From: Roseiflexus sp.
GTDB lineage: Bacteria; Chloroflexota; Chloroflexia; Chloroflexales; Roseiflexaceae
Direction of reading: 5' to 3'
Assembly (NCBI GenBank): GCA_025062325.1
Contig: JANXAL010000067.1
Coordinates: 1-33,039, forward strand
Length of the DNA: 33,039 bases
The notes below the pieces were generated by a model. It had not been told where the DNA came from. It was given only the letters and a program-made list of their open reading frames with translations, and made no database searches. The position numbers were made by a program, and so were the translations under genes. Below, piece after piece: positions 15,989 through 23,860 of this stretch; the first letter of the stretch is position 1, and each line of letters opens with the position of its first letter.

Positions 15989-17320
15989 ATGTCCGCCCGT
16001 TTCCGGTTCCTTCGTCACCTTGCCACCGCATTTCTGCTTCTGCTGGCAGGGTTCGTTGGCGGTTGGGTCTGCGCGACCATCTTCGCCGACAGCATCTCGC
16101 TCACACGCCTGGTTCCAGCCATCGGTCCGGGGCTGATCGCCAACCAGGAGACGCCGCCGCCGCTGCGGCAACAATTTCGCGTGTTCTGGGAAGTGTGGAA
16201 TCTGGTCGAGGCTGAGTTCTATCGACGCGACAAGATCAACCACACCCGCATGATCCGTGGGGCGATCACCGGCATGCTGGCATCGCTCGATGACCCGTAC
16301 ACCGTCTACCAGGAACCGGAGCTAGCGTCACAGACAAATGAGCATATGCAGGGGCGGATGGGCGGCATTGGCACGTATTTGCGGATCACCGACGGACGTG
16401 CGTTTCTCTACAAGCCGATCAAAGGGGCGCCTGCCGATGCTGCCGGTCTTAAGCAGGACGATGAGATCGTGGCGATCGACGGCGAACCAGTCGCGCCAAT
16501 GATTGCTGGTCTCGACGTCAACGAAGCAGCGGTGAAGGTGGCAGCAAAAATCCGCGGACCGGCGGGCACGCAGGTGCGCCTGACCATCCGGCGAGGAGAG
16601 CAGGTATTTGACATAACATTGACGCGCGCCGACATTGTGGTGCCTAGCATCGAGGCCCAACCGGTCGACGGCGGGATCGCCTACATCCGGATCATCGAGT
16701 TCAAAGCCAACACCGTTCCTGAGTTTGATCGGGCGCTCCGCGAGTTGCTGCCACAGGCGCCGAACGGCATTATCCTTGATCTGCGCAACAATCCCGGCGG
16801 CTTTCTCGACCAGGCGCGCGCTGTGCTTGGACGGCTGTACGATGGCGTGGCGCTCTACGAGCAGAACAGCAAAGGCGAAATCACCGAAATCCGCACGGTT
16901 GGCGGTGACATTCGCGCCTTCGATGTCCCCATCGTGGTGCTGGTCAACGGCGGTTCCGCCAGCGCGAGCGAGATCGTCGCTGGCGCCTTGCGCGACAGCC
17001 GCCCTAATGTCACTCTGATTGGCGAGAAGACGTTTGGCAAGGGATCAGTGCAGAACATTTACCACCTGAGCGACGGCAGCAGCGCGCGGATCACCTTTGC
17101 CCACTGGCTTACCCCGACGCGCGCCGAGATCGACAAAGTCGGTATCACACCGCAGTACGTCATTCCCTACGCCGAGGATCCCGCCACGCAGACCCTGTGC
17201 GTCGGCGATCGCCAGCCGCCGCCAGGAACGACGACCTGTGCCGACAATCAGCTCTTCTACGCCATTCGACTGCTGAAAACTGGCGAAGCGCCGCCGTCGA
17301 TGCCAGCAGCAGCGCGGTGA
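15989..17320 (+). CDS. C-terminal processing peptidase (S41, CtpA/Prc type)
   Basis: A 443-residue serine protease with a Ser/Lys dyad that trims or degrades envelope proteins from the C-terminus. An N-terminal membrane anchor spans about 8-30 (FLLLLAGFVGGWVCATIF). A helical segment with SLDDPYTVYQEPE, a PDZ domain (about 115-205; KGAPADAAGLKQDDEIV) and the S41 core follow. The core has LDLRNNPGGFLDQA, catalytic Ser325 in GGSASASE and Lys351 in GEKTFGKGSVQ. The tail after about 395 contains two cysteines (LCVGDR and TTCADN) that may pair outside the cell. AGGAG precedes the ATG. The 104-base gap after rsmE contains several ATCCGTC-like short repeats, so it may have its own promoter. Confidence 0.94.
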   Translation: MSARFRFLRHLATAFLLLLAGFVGGWVCATIFADSISLTRLVPAIGPGLIANQETPPPLRQQFRVFWEVWNLVEAEFYRRDKINHTRMIRGAITGMLASLDDPYTVYQEPELASQTNEHMQGRMGGIGTYLRITDGRAFLYKPIKGAPADAAGLKQDDEIVAIDGEPVAPMIAGLDVNEAAVKVAAKIRGPAGTQVRLTIRRGEQVFDITLTRADIVVPSIEAQPVDGGIAYIRIIEFKANTVPEFDRALRELLPQAPNGIILDLRNNPGGFLDQARAVLGRLYDGVALYEQNSKGEITEIRTVGGDIRAFDVPIVVLVNGGSASASEIVAGALRDSRPNVTLIGEKTFGKGSVQNIYHLSDGSSARITFAHWLTPTRAEIDKVGITPQYVIPYAEDPATQTLCVGDRQPPPGTTTCADNQLFYAIRLLKTGEAPPSMPAAAR

Positions 17321-17435
17321 TGAGAAAGCGCGCGGCGCTCGAAGTCTAGCTGGATATCTGCTGATCAGGCGTTGCTGTGAGTGAAGCGTCGTCTGTTATC
17401 CGGAGAGTGGCAAGTTACATCGAGGTGCAGCTTAG

Positions 17436-19388
17436 CTATCTTGCCACCCTGATCTTGCTCTTGGCGGCGATAAACTCCGTTATCTGTTGATGGAGCACCC
17501 AAATCATCGAAACGTGTCCAAAAACATGAACCAGCAATCCATTAGTCAGATGAAATCGGTCAATTTGAATAATGAACAATCCCGTCAAGCACCACTTCAC
17601 TACGTCATTATCAAATTTTTTCCAGCATACCCACACGAATATCGGTAGCAGCAAAAAGACATAGTGGTGATACCACATAATATTTGGGAGAAGAGTCGTT
17701 CCCAGACCAGTGATGATAAATGCAGGCTCTTTCGAAGACTTTCCGCTGAATAGCACAAGATTGGTCAGAATTATAATGATTGCGATATAAAAATTGATAA
17801 TCCGCTGAATAGCTCGATAATCTGTTAGAAAACCCATAAATAAAATTCCTTTCGATTGAAGTTGATGATTCATCATAAATATTCTGGAAACGAGAGATTG
17901 AGAGTTGCTGTTTATGACAAATTGATCAGTAAGCCACTGTATGATAGAGAAATACTCGAGAATTGATGTCTTGTATCGAAATTGACCTGCAGCCACTAAA
18001 AGTGTTAATACAAAAATTGTAATAATGAAGTTTTTCCACCTCTTTCGGGCGAAAAGATAAACTAAAAACATTGCCGGAGAGAACTTAGTTATCACGGCTA
18101 AAGACAAGCCGAGACTTCCGATAAATGGTGAAGATGTAAAATAGAAAAAAACGAATATCCCGAAAAGGGTGATCATGTTAATCTGACCTACTTGCAACAG
18201 CTCGAGAAATGGCGCAAATCCTAGGCACAAGATGTACCAGTACCAGGTCTGATCGATCTGATACCCGTACATATGCGGTAATTTGTATATCATTACGGTC
18301 ATGAGAAGCACATTTAAGGCAGAATAAACTGACGCCCTGAGAAGAAAAGGATCGATAATGTGAAAAACCTCGACAACAAAAAGGGCCGGTGGAGGATAGA
18401 GATAGGCGGATCCTATTATGAAATCATTATACGGACCTTTGCCACTTAATGCTTCCTGAAGCGCTCTCTCGTAGTGATTGAAGTCCTGTAAAAAAACTGG
18501 ATTTATAATGGATAAAAAATTCAATTGAGTAAATAATCCGGCGGTCAGATATGCGAACAAAAATGGGGCTAGAACGTAGTTTTTTGGGGGAGTATTTCGC
18601 TGATAGCGGTGTATGCTCTCGATAATGAGCGCTATTAGCATTAAAATCGCAGGAATGCACCAATTCGTAGGCAGTAAACGAATAAAACGATCAGGCGCCC
18701 ACAGTGCTAAGAGTACAAGGATTGGGGCTAGAGCAGCCACTATAAAGCCAATCTGTCGTATACGCCACGAAATGAGGGTTATAAGCGCGGCAAGAGATGC
18801 TAGAAATAGCCATCTTTCTACGATGATGCGATCATGAGGCGGCAATAGACGGATCGCCCGCAACTGCCCTAACAAAATGCCCAAATCGCGCCTATCCCCC
18901 GGAGAACGCCATGTATCAGTAATGATGGTGAACGCTGGAACGTTTGATGGCTGTGCCCTAATGAGAAAATGATAGGTACGCCACTCTGACGCAATGTCGA
19001 AGTGCAAAGGTAAACCAGTATTAGTCGTAACTAGCGCTGCAACTGACGCCTGCTCTGGTTGTTGCGGAGCGGAGAGTTGCACAGCGACGCGCAACAGCGA
19101 TGTTCCCTCCAAACCCGGAAGATGAACTTGTGCCTGGCCTTTAGTCCAGCGGTATATGCGTTCACCATTATGCTCTGGCGGCCAAAACCCATCCCCACCG
19201 AAATGCGCTGACTCAATTGGATAGACAATCGAGGCAGGTGTCGCTGCTGCTATCAGCGACAAAATTACAAATAGTGCAACTGTTACCGCCGAAATAACAG
19301 TCGAGCGACGCGAGAAACGGAAACGCCAGTAGTCACTATGACGTGGAAGTGCTGCTTTCTTAACCAACTGTTGCCGCATTCGAGGCAT
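17436..19388 (-). CDS. Polytopic glycosyltransferase, GT87/DUF2029-like
   Basis: A 650-residue membrane protein of GT-C type, with about 11-13 helices. After one N-terminal helix (about 30-52) there is an extracytoplasmic region of about 140 residues, unusual for the family. The membrane core then has an acidic loop FLQDFNHYERAL, YNDFIIGSAYLYPPPALFV, LLQVGQINMITLFGI and LAVITKFSPAMFL, matching GT87 landmarks (polyprenyl-phosphate-sugar dependent mannosyltransferases). Substrate is unknown. The start ATG overlaps the stop of the upstream DUF3048 gene by one base (TAATG), so translation is coupled. The C-terminal two thirds are conspicuously AT-rich with TTA/ATA/AAA codons, unlike all neighbours; acquisition from another lineage is possible. 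Confidence 0.85.
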   Translation of the reverse strand: MPRMRQQLVKKAALPRHSDYWRFRFSRRSTVISAVTVALFVILSLIAAATPASIVYPIESAHFGGDGFWPPEHNGERIYRWTKGQAQVHLPGLEGTSLLRVAVQLSAPQQPEQASVAALVTTNTGLPLHFDIASEWRTYHFLIRAQPSNVPAFTIITDTWRSPGDRRDLGILLGQLRAIRLLPPHDRIIVERWLFLASLAALITLISWRIRQIGFIVAALAPILVLLALWAPDRFIRLLPTNWCIPAILMLIALIIESIHRYQRNTPPKNYVLAPFLFAYLTAGLFTQLNFLSIINPVFLQDFNHYERALQEALSGKGPYNDFIIGSAYLYPPPALFVVEVFHIIDPFLLRASVYSALNVLLMTVMIYKLPHMYGYQIDQTWYWYILCLGFAPFLELLQVGQINMITLFGIFVFFYFTSSPFIGSLGLSLAVITKFSPAMFLVYLFARKRWKNFIITIFVLTLLVAAGQFRYKTSILEYFSIIQWLTDQFVINSNSQSLVSRIFMMNHQLQSKGILFMGFLTDYRAIQRIINFYIAIIIILTNLVLFSGKSSKEPAFIITGLGTTLLPNIMWYHHYVFLLLPIFVWVCWKKFDNDVVKWCLTGLFIIQIDRFHLTNGLLVHVFGHVSMIWVLHQQITEFIAAKSKIRVAR

Positions 19389-20380
19389 TATCGGACCGTC
19401 AAATTATCCAGCTTCGGCACCGCAGCAATCCACACCTGCCCTGGACTCATCGCGGCTTCGCTGCTATCGGCGAGGTAAAAGCGCAGCGGCGCAGCTTCGG
19501 ACTCCTTGCGCCAGGTGATCTCACGCGCCACGCCGTCCTGGAACAGCACCCCCGGACCGCTGCCGATGACGTCCTGCTGGATGCGCCCTTTGGGGTCGCC
19601 GGGGATAGGGCGCTCCTGCACTTCGATGACGACGACGTTGCTGGCGCGCAGTTGCTGCCCGGTGGCGGCATCGATCGCCGGTTTGCCGCGGCGCAGGCGC
19701 AGGTAGACGTTGCTGGCGGGGTCATACGTCCAGCCGACGCTGTCCTGGCGGTAAATGAAATAGTAGCTGAGTTCCTGCGCTGCCGGGCGCTGATCCGGTG
19801 GCGCGCCAGATTTGATCAGGAAGCCCAGTTCGGGATCGTTGATCGCGGCGTTGCCGAAGCGCGCTGCGGCCCGGTCGAGGAGTGCCGTGCTAGTATAGAG
19901 ATTGTGCGGTGCTTTGCGCGTGCGGACGCGGGTGAAATAAGCGCCGCCAGAGCGTGCCAGCGCGTCCACATCGATGATCTCCGTCGCCTCACTTGCGCGT
20001 TTGAGTGCGTCGGGGGCGCCGCCAGCGTGGATATACATTCCACGCATCCCCATGGCCCAGCGCACAAAGTAGAGTCGCGCGCTGCGCACCGGCCCAATCG
20101 ACGGAACGTCGGGCGAGACGCCAGGGACATATACTGCCATGAAACGGGTAATTCCCGCCTCGGCGAGCGCCTCAAAGACGACCGCTGCTTTGTCGAGACC
20201 AGTCTGCGGATAGGCATTCGGATGGTTGTCGATCATGACCACATATGGTCGCCGGGTGATTGTGCCGCGCTCAAAGGCGGCGGAAGCGCGGGGCGGCGCT
20301 GTAGCAGACGCTGCCGGGGTGACGATCGCAGTTAGCATAATTAGGGCGGCTACCGCACGCAGGAAAAGAAAGGTTTGCAT
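19388..20380 (-). CDS. DUF3048-domain secreted protein (YerB-like)
   Basis: A secreted protein of 330 residues. I place the start at the ATG at 20380: it has GAGGAA at a good distance and begins with a clean signal peptide (MQTFLFLRAVAALIMLTAIV, then TPAASA). The frame is open to 20464, but that would bury the signal. The mature part has RPYVVMIDNHPNAYPQTGLDKA, FEALAEAGITRFMAVY, IGPVRSARLYFVRWA and the later VGWTYDPASNVYLRL, all typical of DUF3048 proteins, whose function is unknown. There is no lipobox cysteine, unlike Bacillus YerB. It is coupled to the GT87-type gene downstream, which suggests a shared role in surface glycan or wall assembly. Confidence 0.88.
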   Translation of the reverse strand: MQTFLFLRAVAALIMLTAIVTPAASATAPPRASAAFERGTITRRPYVVMIDNHPNAYPQTGLDKAAVVFEALAEAGITRFMAVYVPGVSPDVPSIGPVRSARLYFVRWAMGMRGMYIHAGGAPDALKRASEATEIIDVDALARSGGAYFTRVRTRKAPHNLYTSTALLDRAAARFGNAAINDPELGFLIKSGAPPDQRPAAQELSYYFIYRQDSVGWTYDPASNVYLRLRRGKPAIDAATGQQLRASNVVVIEVQERPIPGDPKGRIQQDVIGSGPGVLFQDGVAREITWRKESEAAPLRFYLADSSEAAMSPGQVWIAAVPKLDNLTVR

Positions 20381-20401
20381 ACGATTCCTCAATGCGTCTG
20401 T

Positions 20402-20423
20402 TCCGCCTGATGAAGAAGGCGGA
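20402..20423. promoter_or_regulatory. Hairpin in the DUF3048 gene leader
   Basis: TCCGCCT (20402-20408) and AGGCGGA (20417-20423) form a 7-base stem with an 8-base loop, 22 bases upstream of the start at 20380. A TTGACG box and a TATCAT box lie just upstream on the minus strand, but only 14 bases apart, so I do not call a promoter. Confidence 0.4.
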
Positions 20424-20579
20424 GCAATGATACCATATTTCCTAAGCGTCAAAGGCATGGACAACGCAGGACTCGTCGATGACGCGCATCGGTTGTGCGT
20501 GTCTTATTAACCTTCGTCTCTGAGCCGCTTATTCTGAACTCTGACTGTGCTACGGTCGCAGACCCAGTATGGCATTGCA

Positions 20580-21353
20580 TTATGGCGCCGTCGGAGTGCT
20601 GCGCACCGTTGAGACTGGCGTTGGAGACGGATTGACCGTCGGCGATGCCGCTGAGATGTCGGTTGCTGTGACTTCTGGCGTTCTAGTGAGCGCTGGCGCC
20701 GGCGCGGGTGCAGTGGTTGGCGTTGGTAGGGCTGTTGGCTCTGCAACTGCTGTGGGCGCCGGTAGAGCAGCCGGGAGCAGCGGCGTGGGTCCGCGCAGGT
20801 CGAGCGCGGCGTCGCCTGCAATGTCGCTCAGGCGCTGCAGAAAGCGCTCGATACGCTGGGAACGACGGTCAAGTTCTTGTAGCAACGCCGCACGCCCCGC
20901 CTCTGCTGTTGCAAAGGCGTTCACCTGATCGCGACTGGCGCGCACATCGGCGACAAGCGTCGCGTTCTGCGCGACGATGGCGGTCAACTGTTCGCGCACT
21001 TGTTCGCGCAGGATGCGCACATCGTCGATTGCGCTGCGGATATCGCCAAGCGCCTCCCGGTGATCGCTAGCGCGGCGAGAGAGGTCGGCAACGGCAGTCT
21101 CCAGGGCGTATGTGCGGTTGACAAGGTTAGCGTTCTCTCTACTCAGCAATGCCACATTTGTTTTTGCCAGATCCATCTCAGATGGCATTTCTGGCGTAAA
21201 TCCTAGCCAGAGGAGCATTGCGCCGGTCGCCAGCAGTGTAATTGTCGTCGTGATCAGGACAACGAGGAAGGCCGCTATCAAGCGAGCAAAAAAACCACCG
21301 CCCCGACGTGCTGGCGGCGGCGTGGCAGGCGCAGACTCAGAAGCGTTGGTCAT
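20580..21353 (-). CDS. Membrane-anchored coiled-coil protein with Pro/Thr-rich tail
   Basis: A 257-residue protein without a family I can name. A short Pro/Ala/Arg-rich cytoplasmic N-terminus is followed by one membrane helix at about 25-50 (LIAAFLVVLITTTITLLATG). A long coiled coil covers about 60-180 (for example LSRENANLVNRTYALETAVA). The last 65 residues are a low-complexity Pro/Thr/Ala tail, which in such proteins usually spans or contacts the wall. Topology is inferred as type II with the coil outside. AGGAAG precedes the ATG. It starts 18 bases after the stop of the amidase gene, so the two are almost certainly one operon; a structural or regulatory partner of the amidase is a reasonable inference. 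Confidence 0.75.
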   Translation of the reverse strand: MTNASESAPATPPPARRGGGFFARLIAAFLVVLITTTITLLATGAMLLWLGFTPEMPSEMDLAKTNVALLSRENANLVNRTYALETAVADLSRRASDHREALGDIRSAIDDVRILREQVREQLTAIVAQNATLVADVRASRDQVNAFATAEAGRAALLQELDRRSQRIERFLQRLSDIAGDAALDLRGPTPLLPAALPAPTAVAEPTALPTPTTAPAPAPALTRTPEVTATDISAASPTVNPSPTPVSTVRSTPTAP

Positions 21354-21371
21354 TGGACATCTTCCTGCATA

Positions 21372-23750
21372 TCACTCGTCCGGCACGCCAGGCGACGTTT
21401 CGCCGCCGCGATTACTGGCGGATGCCGGAGGTCCCGCGTAGATCGAGCGCTCTGCCACAACCGGTTGTGTCGCACGCACAGTTGCGGAGATGGTCGTCTG
21501 ATCAGGGAAAAGTTCGTGCACTGCCATCGTATAGCGCGAACCGGCAGGCATCACCAGTGACCGGCTGGCACCTGAGCCATCCGCCAGAATGAAAGCGACA
21601 TCGATACGCGCCGGGCTGCGTGATGGATTGCTGATCAAAAGATACTGCTGGTAGTCGCCGCTCGTGCGACCATCGGCGAAGCGCCACGCGTAGGCTGGCG
21701 CCGTGACTCCCGGCCCAGCCGTTCCCGCCGCGCCATTGCGCCAGTAGAGCGCCCGTTCTGCTGCAACAGGGCGATCGGAAATGATAGTTGTAGCGACTCC
21801 CAGTTCCGGTACGACTTCGTTGACATCGATTGACAGACGCGCCAGTGGCGGGATGGCGTAGCGCCGCGCCAGCGATGTACCGTCGGGGGTCAGGAACCGC
21901 ACCGTGACATTCGCACGGTCGCCATTCGGGTTCACGACCAGGAGCGACATACGAAACGGCGGCGCTGTGGTTCCTTCGGCGAAGTGCCACTCCCGGGAGA
22001 GTTCGGTGATCCCTGGCGATATGTGCATACCCCCGCTAGTCAGCGTGCTGCCGGGACCAAAGATCATCGTGCGTTCGGCAACAATCGGCTGGCTAGCTGT
22101 CACCCGCATCCCAAAGGAGGCATTCGGCAGCAGATCACCCATGACAATCACAGTTCGCTGCCGGGGTAGCAGCGTGACCGGTTCGCTGTCGAACGGCGGA
22201 TACACAAATGTTGTGCCATTGTTCGTGATCAGCAGGACGCGTGCGCCGACCAGATCAGATTGCGGGTTGAACAGAACCAGGAAAGTGCGTTTATCGCCCT
22301 CGGTCGAACCTTCAGCGAAGTACCACACGCGCGATGGGCGTACAATGCCAGGTTGCACGCTCAGATCGGCGCCAAAATTCATAAAGCGTTCTGCAATGAT
22401 CGGCGCATTGGCTTCGATAATCGCGGGAGCATTGGGGGTGTCGTTGAAGATCTGGTTGATCACCAGACTGGCGCGCGCCCCAGGTGCTAGTGTTGTCTCC
22501 CGGATAACCTCGACGCCTGGCTGACGCACGATGATGAAGCGCACATTTGCTGGTGTTGCGCCAGGATTGAGCACTGCCAGTCGCTCTTCGTAATCACGCG
22601 GATTCCCCTCGGCGAAGAACCAGCGTGAGCGAACGATCGCGGCGCTAGCAGATTGCCGGATCTGCGGCAGCAGGTCGCGCAGCGCATTCGAGGGATCGCC
22701 TGCGGCTGGCGCCAGGTCGCTATGCGCGGCGATAGTCGGCCCGACAACGTGAGAGCTATGAACCTTAAGTATCCGTTGCCCGGTCGGCTCGATGCGGTAC
22801 GCATCACATAGCCACGCCAGCAGAGCGCGGAGCGCGTCGAGCTGGGGTGCAGGCGGCGCGCCCTCACCAATGAGCGCGATGTGGACCGCTGCGCCGCCGC
22901 TCAGTTCAGCGACGGATGCAGTTGGTCCGCCGGTCCGCCCCTCATAGATCGCACCATCGCGCCCGATGATATAGTGATAGGCCACATCGTTCAATCCTAG
23001 CGTCTGCTCGTGATAGGCAGCGAGAGCGCGCAGGAATGGCAAGGGATCGTCAAGCGCATCGGCGCCGACCTGATGGAGCACGATTCCCTGCGGCGCCAGG
23101 CGCGGTCCACGGTATGCGCGTGGGGCGCCGCCGGCCCACGACGTGCGCACGAACACCTTTGGCGGTACGGTCAGCGTTGCTGGTCCGCCGGTCGCCGGAA
23201 CGGCATCAATCGCGCGCGGCGGTCCGACGCTCGTGTCGAAATAACTAATGCTGACATCGTTCAGCACCGGCGACGCATTGGGGACCGTGGTGCTGAATGT
23301 TGCGCGGAATTGCAATGCGCGCGTATCCGGCGGCAGTGGGCGCACTCCTTCGGTTGCAAAAGCGTCCGGGATCGCTCTGGCGCGCAATTCGCTGGTTGCC
23401 AGCGATTGCCAGGGTCCCCATTGATCGGGGGCGGGTCCGCCGCGGATCTCGAGCGTGAGCGTGGTGCCCGGTGGAACATCAGCGTGCCAGACAACGCCCA
23501 CTGCATTCAGGGCAGTGGTTAGGGAGACGGGTTCGGAAACAAACGTTCCGCGGGTTGCGCCGCGCTCCAGGCGCACTTCGCCGTCGGCATTCGTAATAAT
23601 CTGGACATCGGTGCGCGTCCCGCGCTGCCAGTCCGCCTGGGTGCTGAACACAATCCGTCCCGACCGCACCGGCGCCTGCGCAGACGCTTGCGGCGGAGCA
23701 ATGCCAATGATAATGCTGATGAACAGAGCTGCAACAACCAGGCGGTGCAT
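21372..23750 (-). CDS. Secreted PGRP/amidase-2-type amidase with four FAEG repeats
   Basis: A 792-residue exported protein. The signal peptide is MHRLVVAALFISIIIGI, cut after ASA. Residues about 30-190 form a beta-rich domain. An N-acetylmuramoyl-L-alanine amidase domain (about 205-360) follows, with IVLHQVG (zinc His), YHYIIGRDGAIYEGR, VHIALIGEG, and AHSDLAPAAGDP (zinc His and Asp/Cys position). The C-terminal half has four repeats of about 105 residues, each opening with an aromatic-FAEG motif: RWFFAEG, VWYFAEG, EWHFAEG and AWRFADG, followed by a LxxxNP core and a later IVAER or VAAER. These look like extracellular beta-domains, possibly for binding wall or sheath. GGGGAG precedes the start. 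Confidence 0.88.
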   Translation of the reverse strand: MHRLVVAALFISIIIGIAPPQASAQAPVRSGRIVFSTQADWQRGTRTDVQIITNADGEVRLERGATRGTFVSEPVSLTTALNAVGVVWHADVPPGTTLTLEIRGGPAPDQWGPWQSLATSELRARAIPDAFATEGVRPLPPDTRALQFRATFSTTVPNASPVLNDVSISYFDTSVGPPRAIDAVPATGGPATLTVPPKVFVRTSWAGGAPRAYRGPRLAPQGIVLHQVGADALDDPLPFLRALAAYHEQTLGLNDVAYHYIIGRDGAIYEGRTGGPTASVAELSGGAAVHIALIGEGAPPAPQLDALRALLAWLCDAYRIEPTGQRILKVHSSHVVGPTIAAHSDLAPAAGDPSNALRDLLPQIRQSASAAIVRSRWFFAEGNPRDYEERLAVLNPGATPANVRFIIVRQPGVEVIRETTLAPGARASLVINQIFNDTPNAPAIIEANAPIIAERFMNFGADLSVQPGIVRPSRVWYFAEGSTEGDKRTFLVLFNPQSDLVGARVLLITNNGTTFVYPPFDSEPVTLLPRQRTVIVMGDLLPNASFGMRVTASQPIVAERTMIFGPGSTLTSGGMHISPGITELSREWHFAEGTTAPPFRMSLLVVNPNGDRANVTVRFLTPDGTSLARRYAIPPLARLSIDVNEVVPELGVATTIISDRPVAAERALYWRNGAAGTAGPGVTAPAYAWRFADGRTSGDYQQYLLISNPSRSPARIDVAFILADGSGASRSLVMPAGSRYTMAVHELFPDQTTISATVRATQPVVAERSIYAGPPASASNRGGETSPGVPDE

Positions 23751-23781
23751 AACATCTCCCCGGTCAGTGATCAGGATTAGG

Positions 23782-23860
23782 GTTCTGAGTTCCTAACCCC
23801 TAACCCCGAAATCCGCCGCGCCGCTGAGGTTCGCGAACAGTTCTGAATTCCTAACCCCTA
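23782..23860. repeat. Two-copy repeat with TAACCCC runs
   Basis: GTTCTGAGTTCCTAACCCC (23782-23800) and GTTCTGAATTCCTAACCCC (23840-23858) are a direct repeat with one difference in these 19 bases. Tandem CCTAACCCC units and an upstream ATTAGGGTT can form an imperfect hairpin. The second copy contains the stop codon of the upstream minus-strand gene. Confidence 0.5.
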
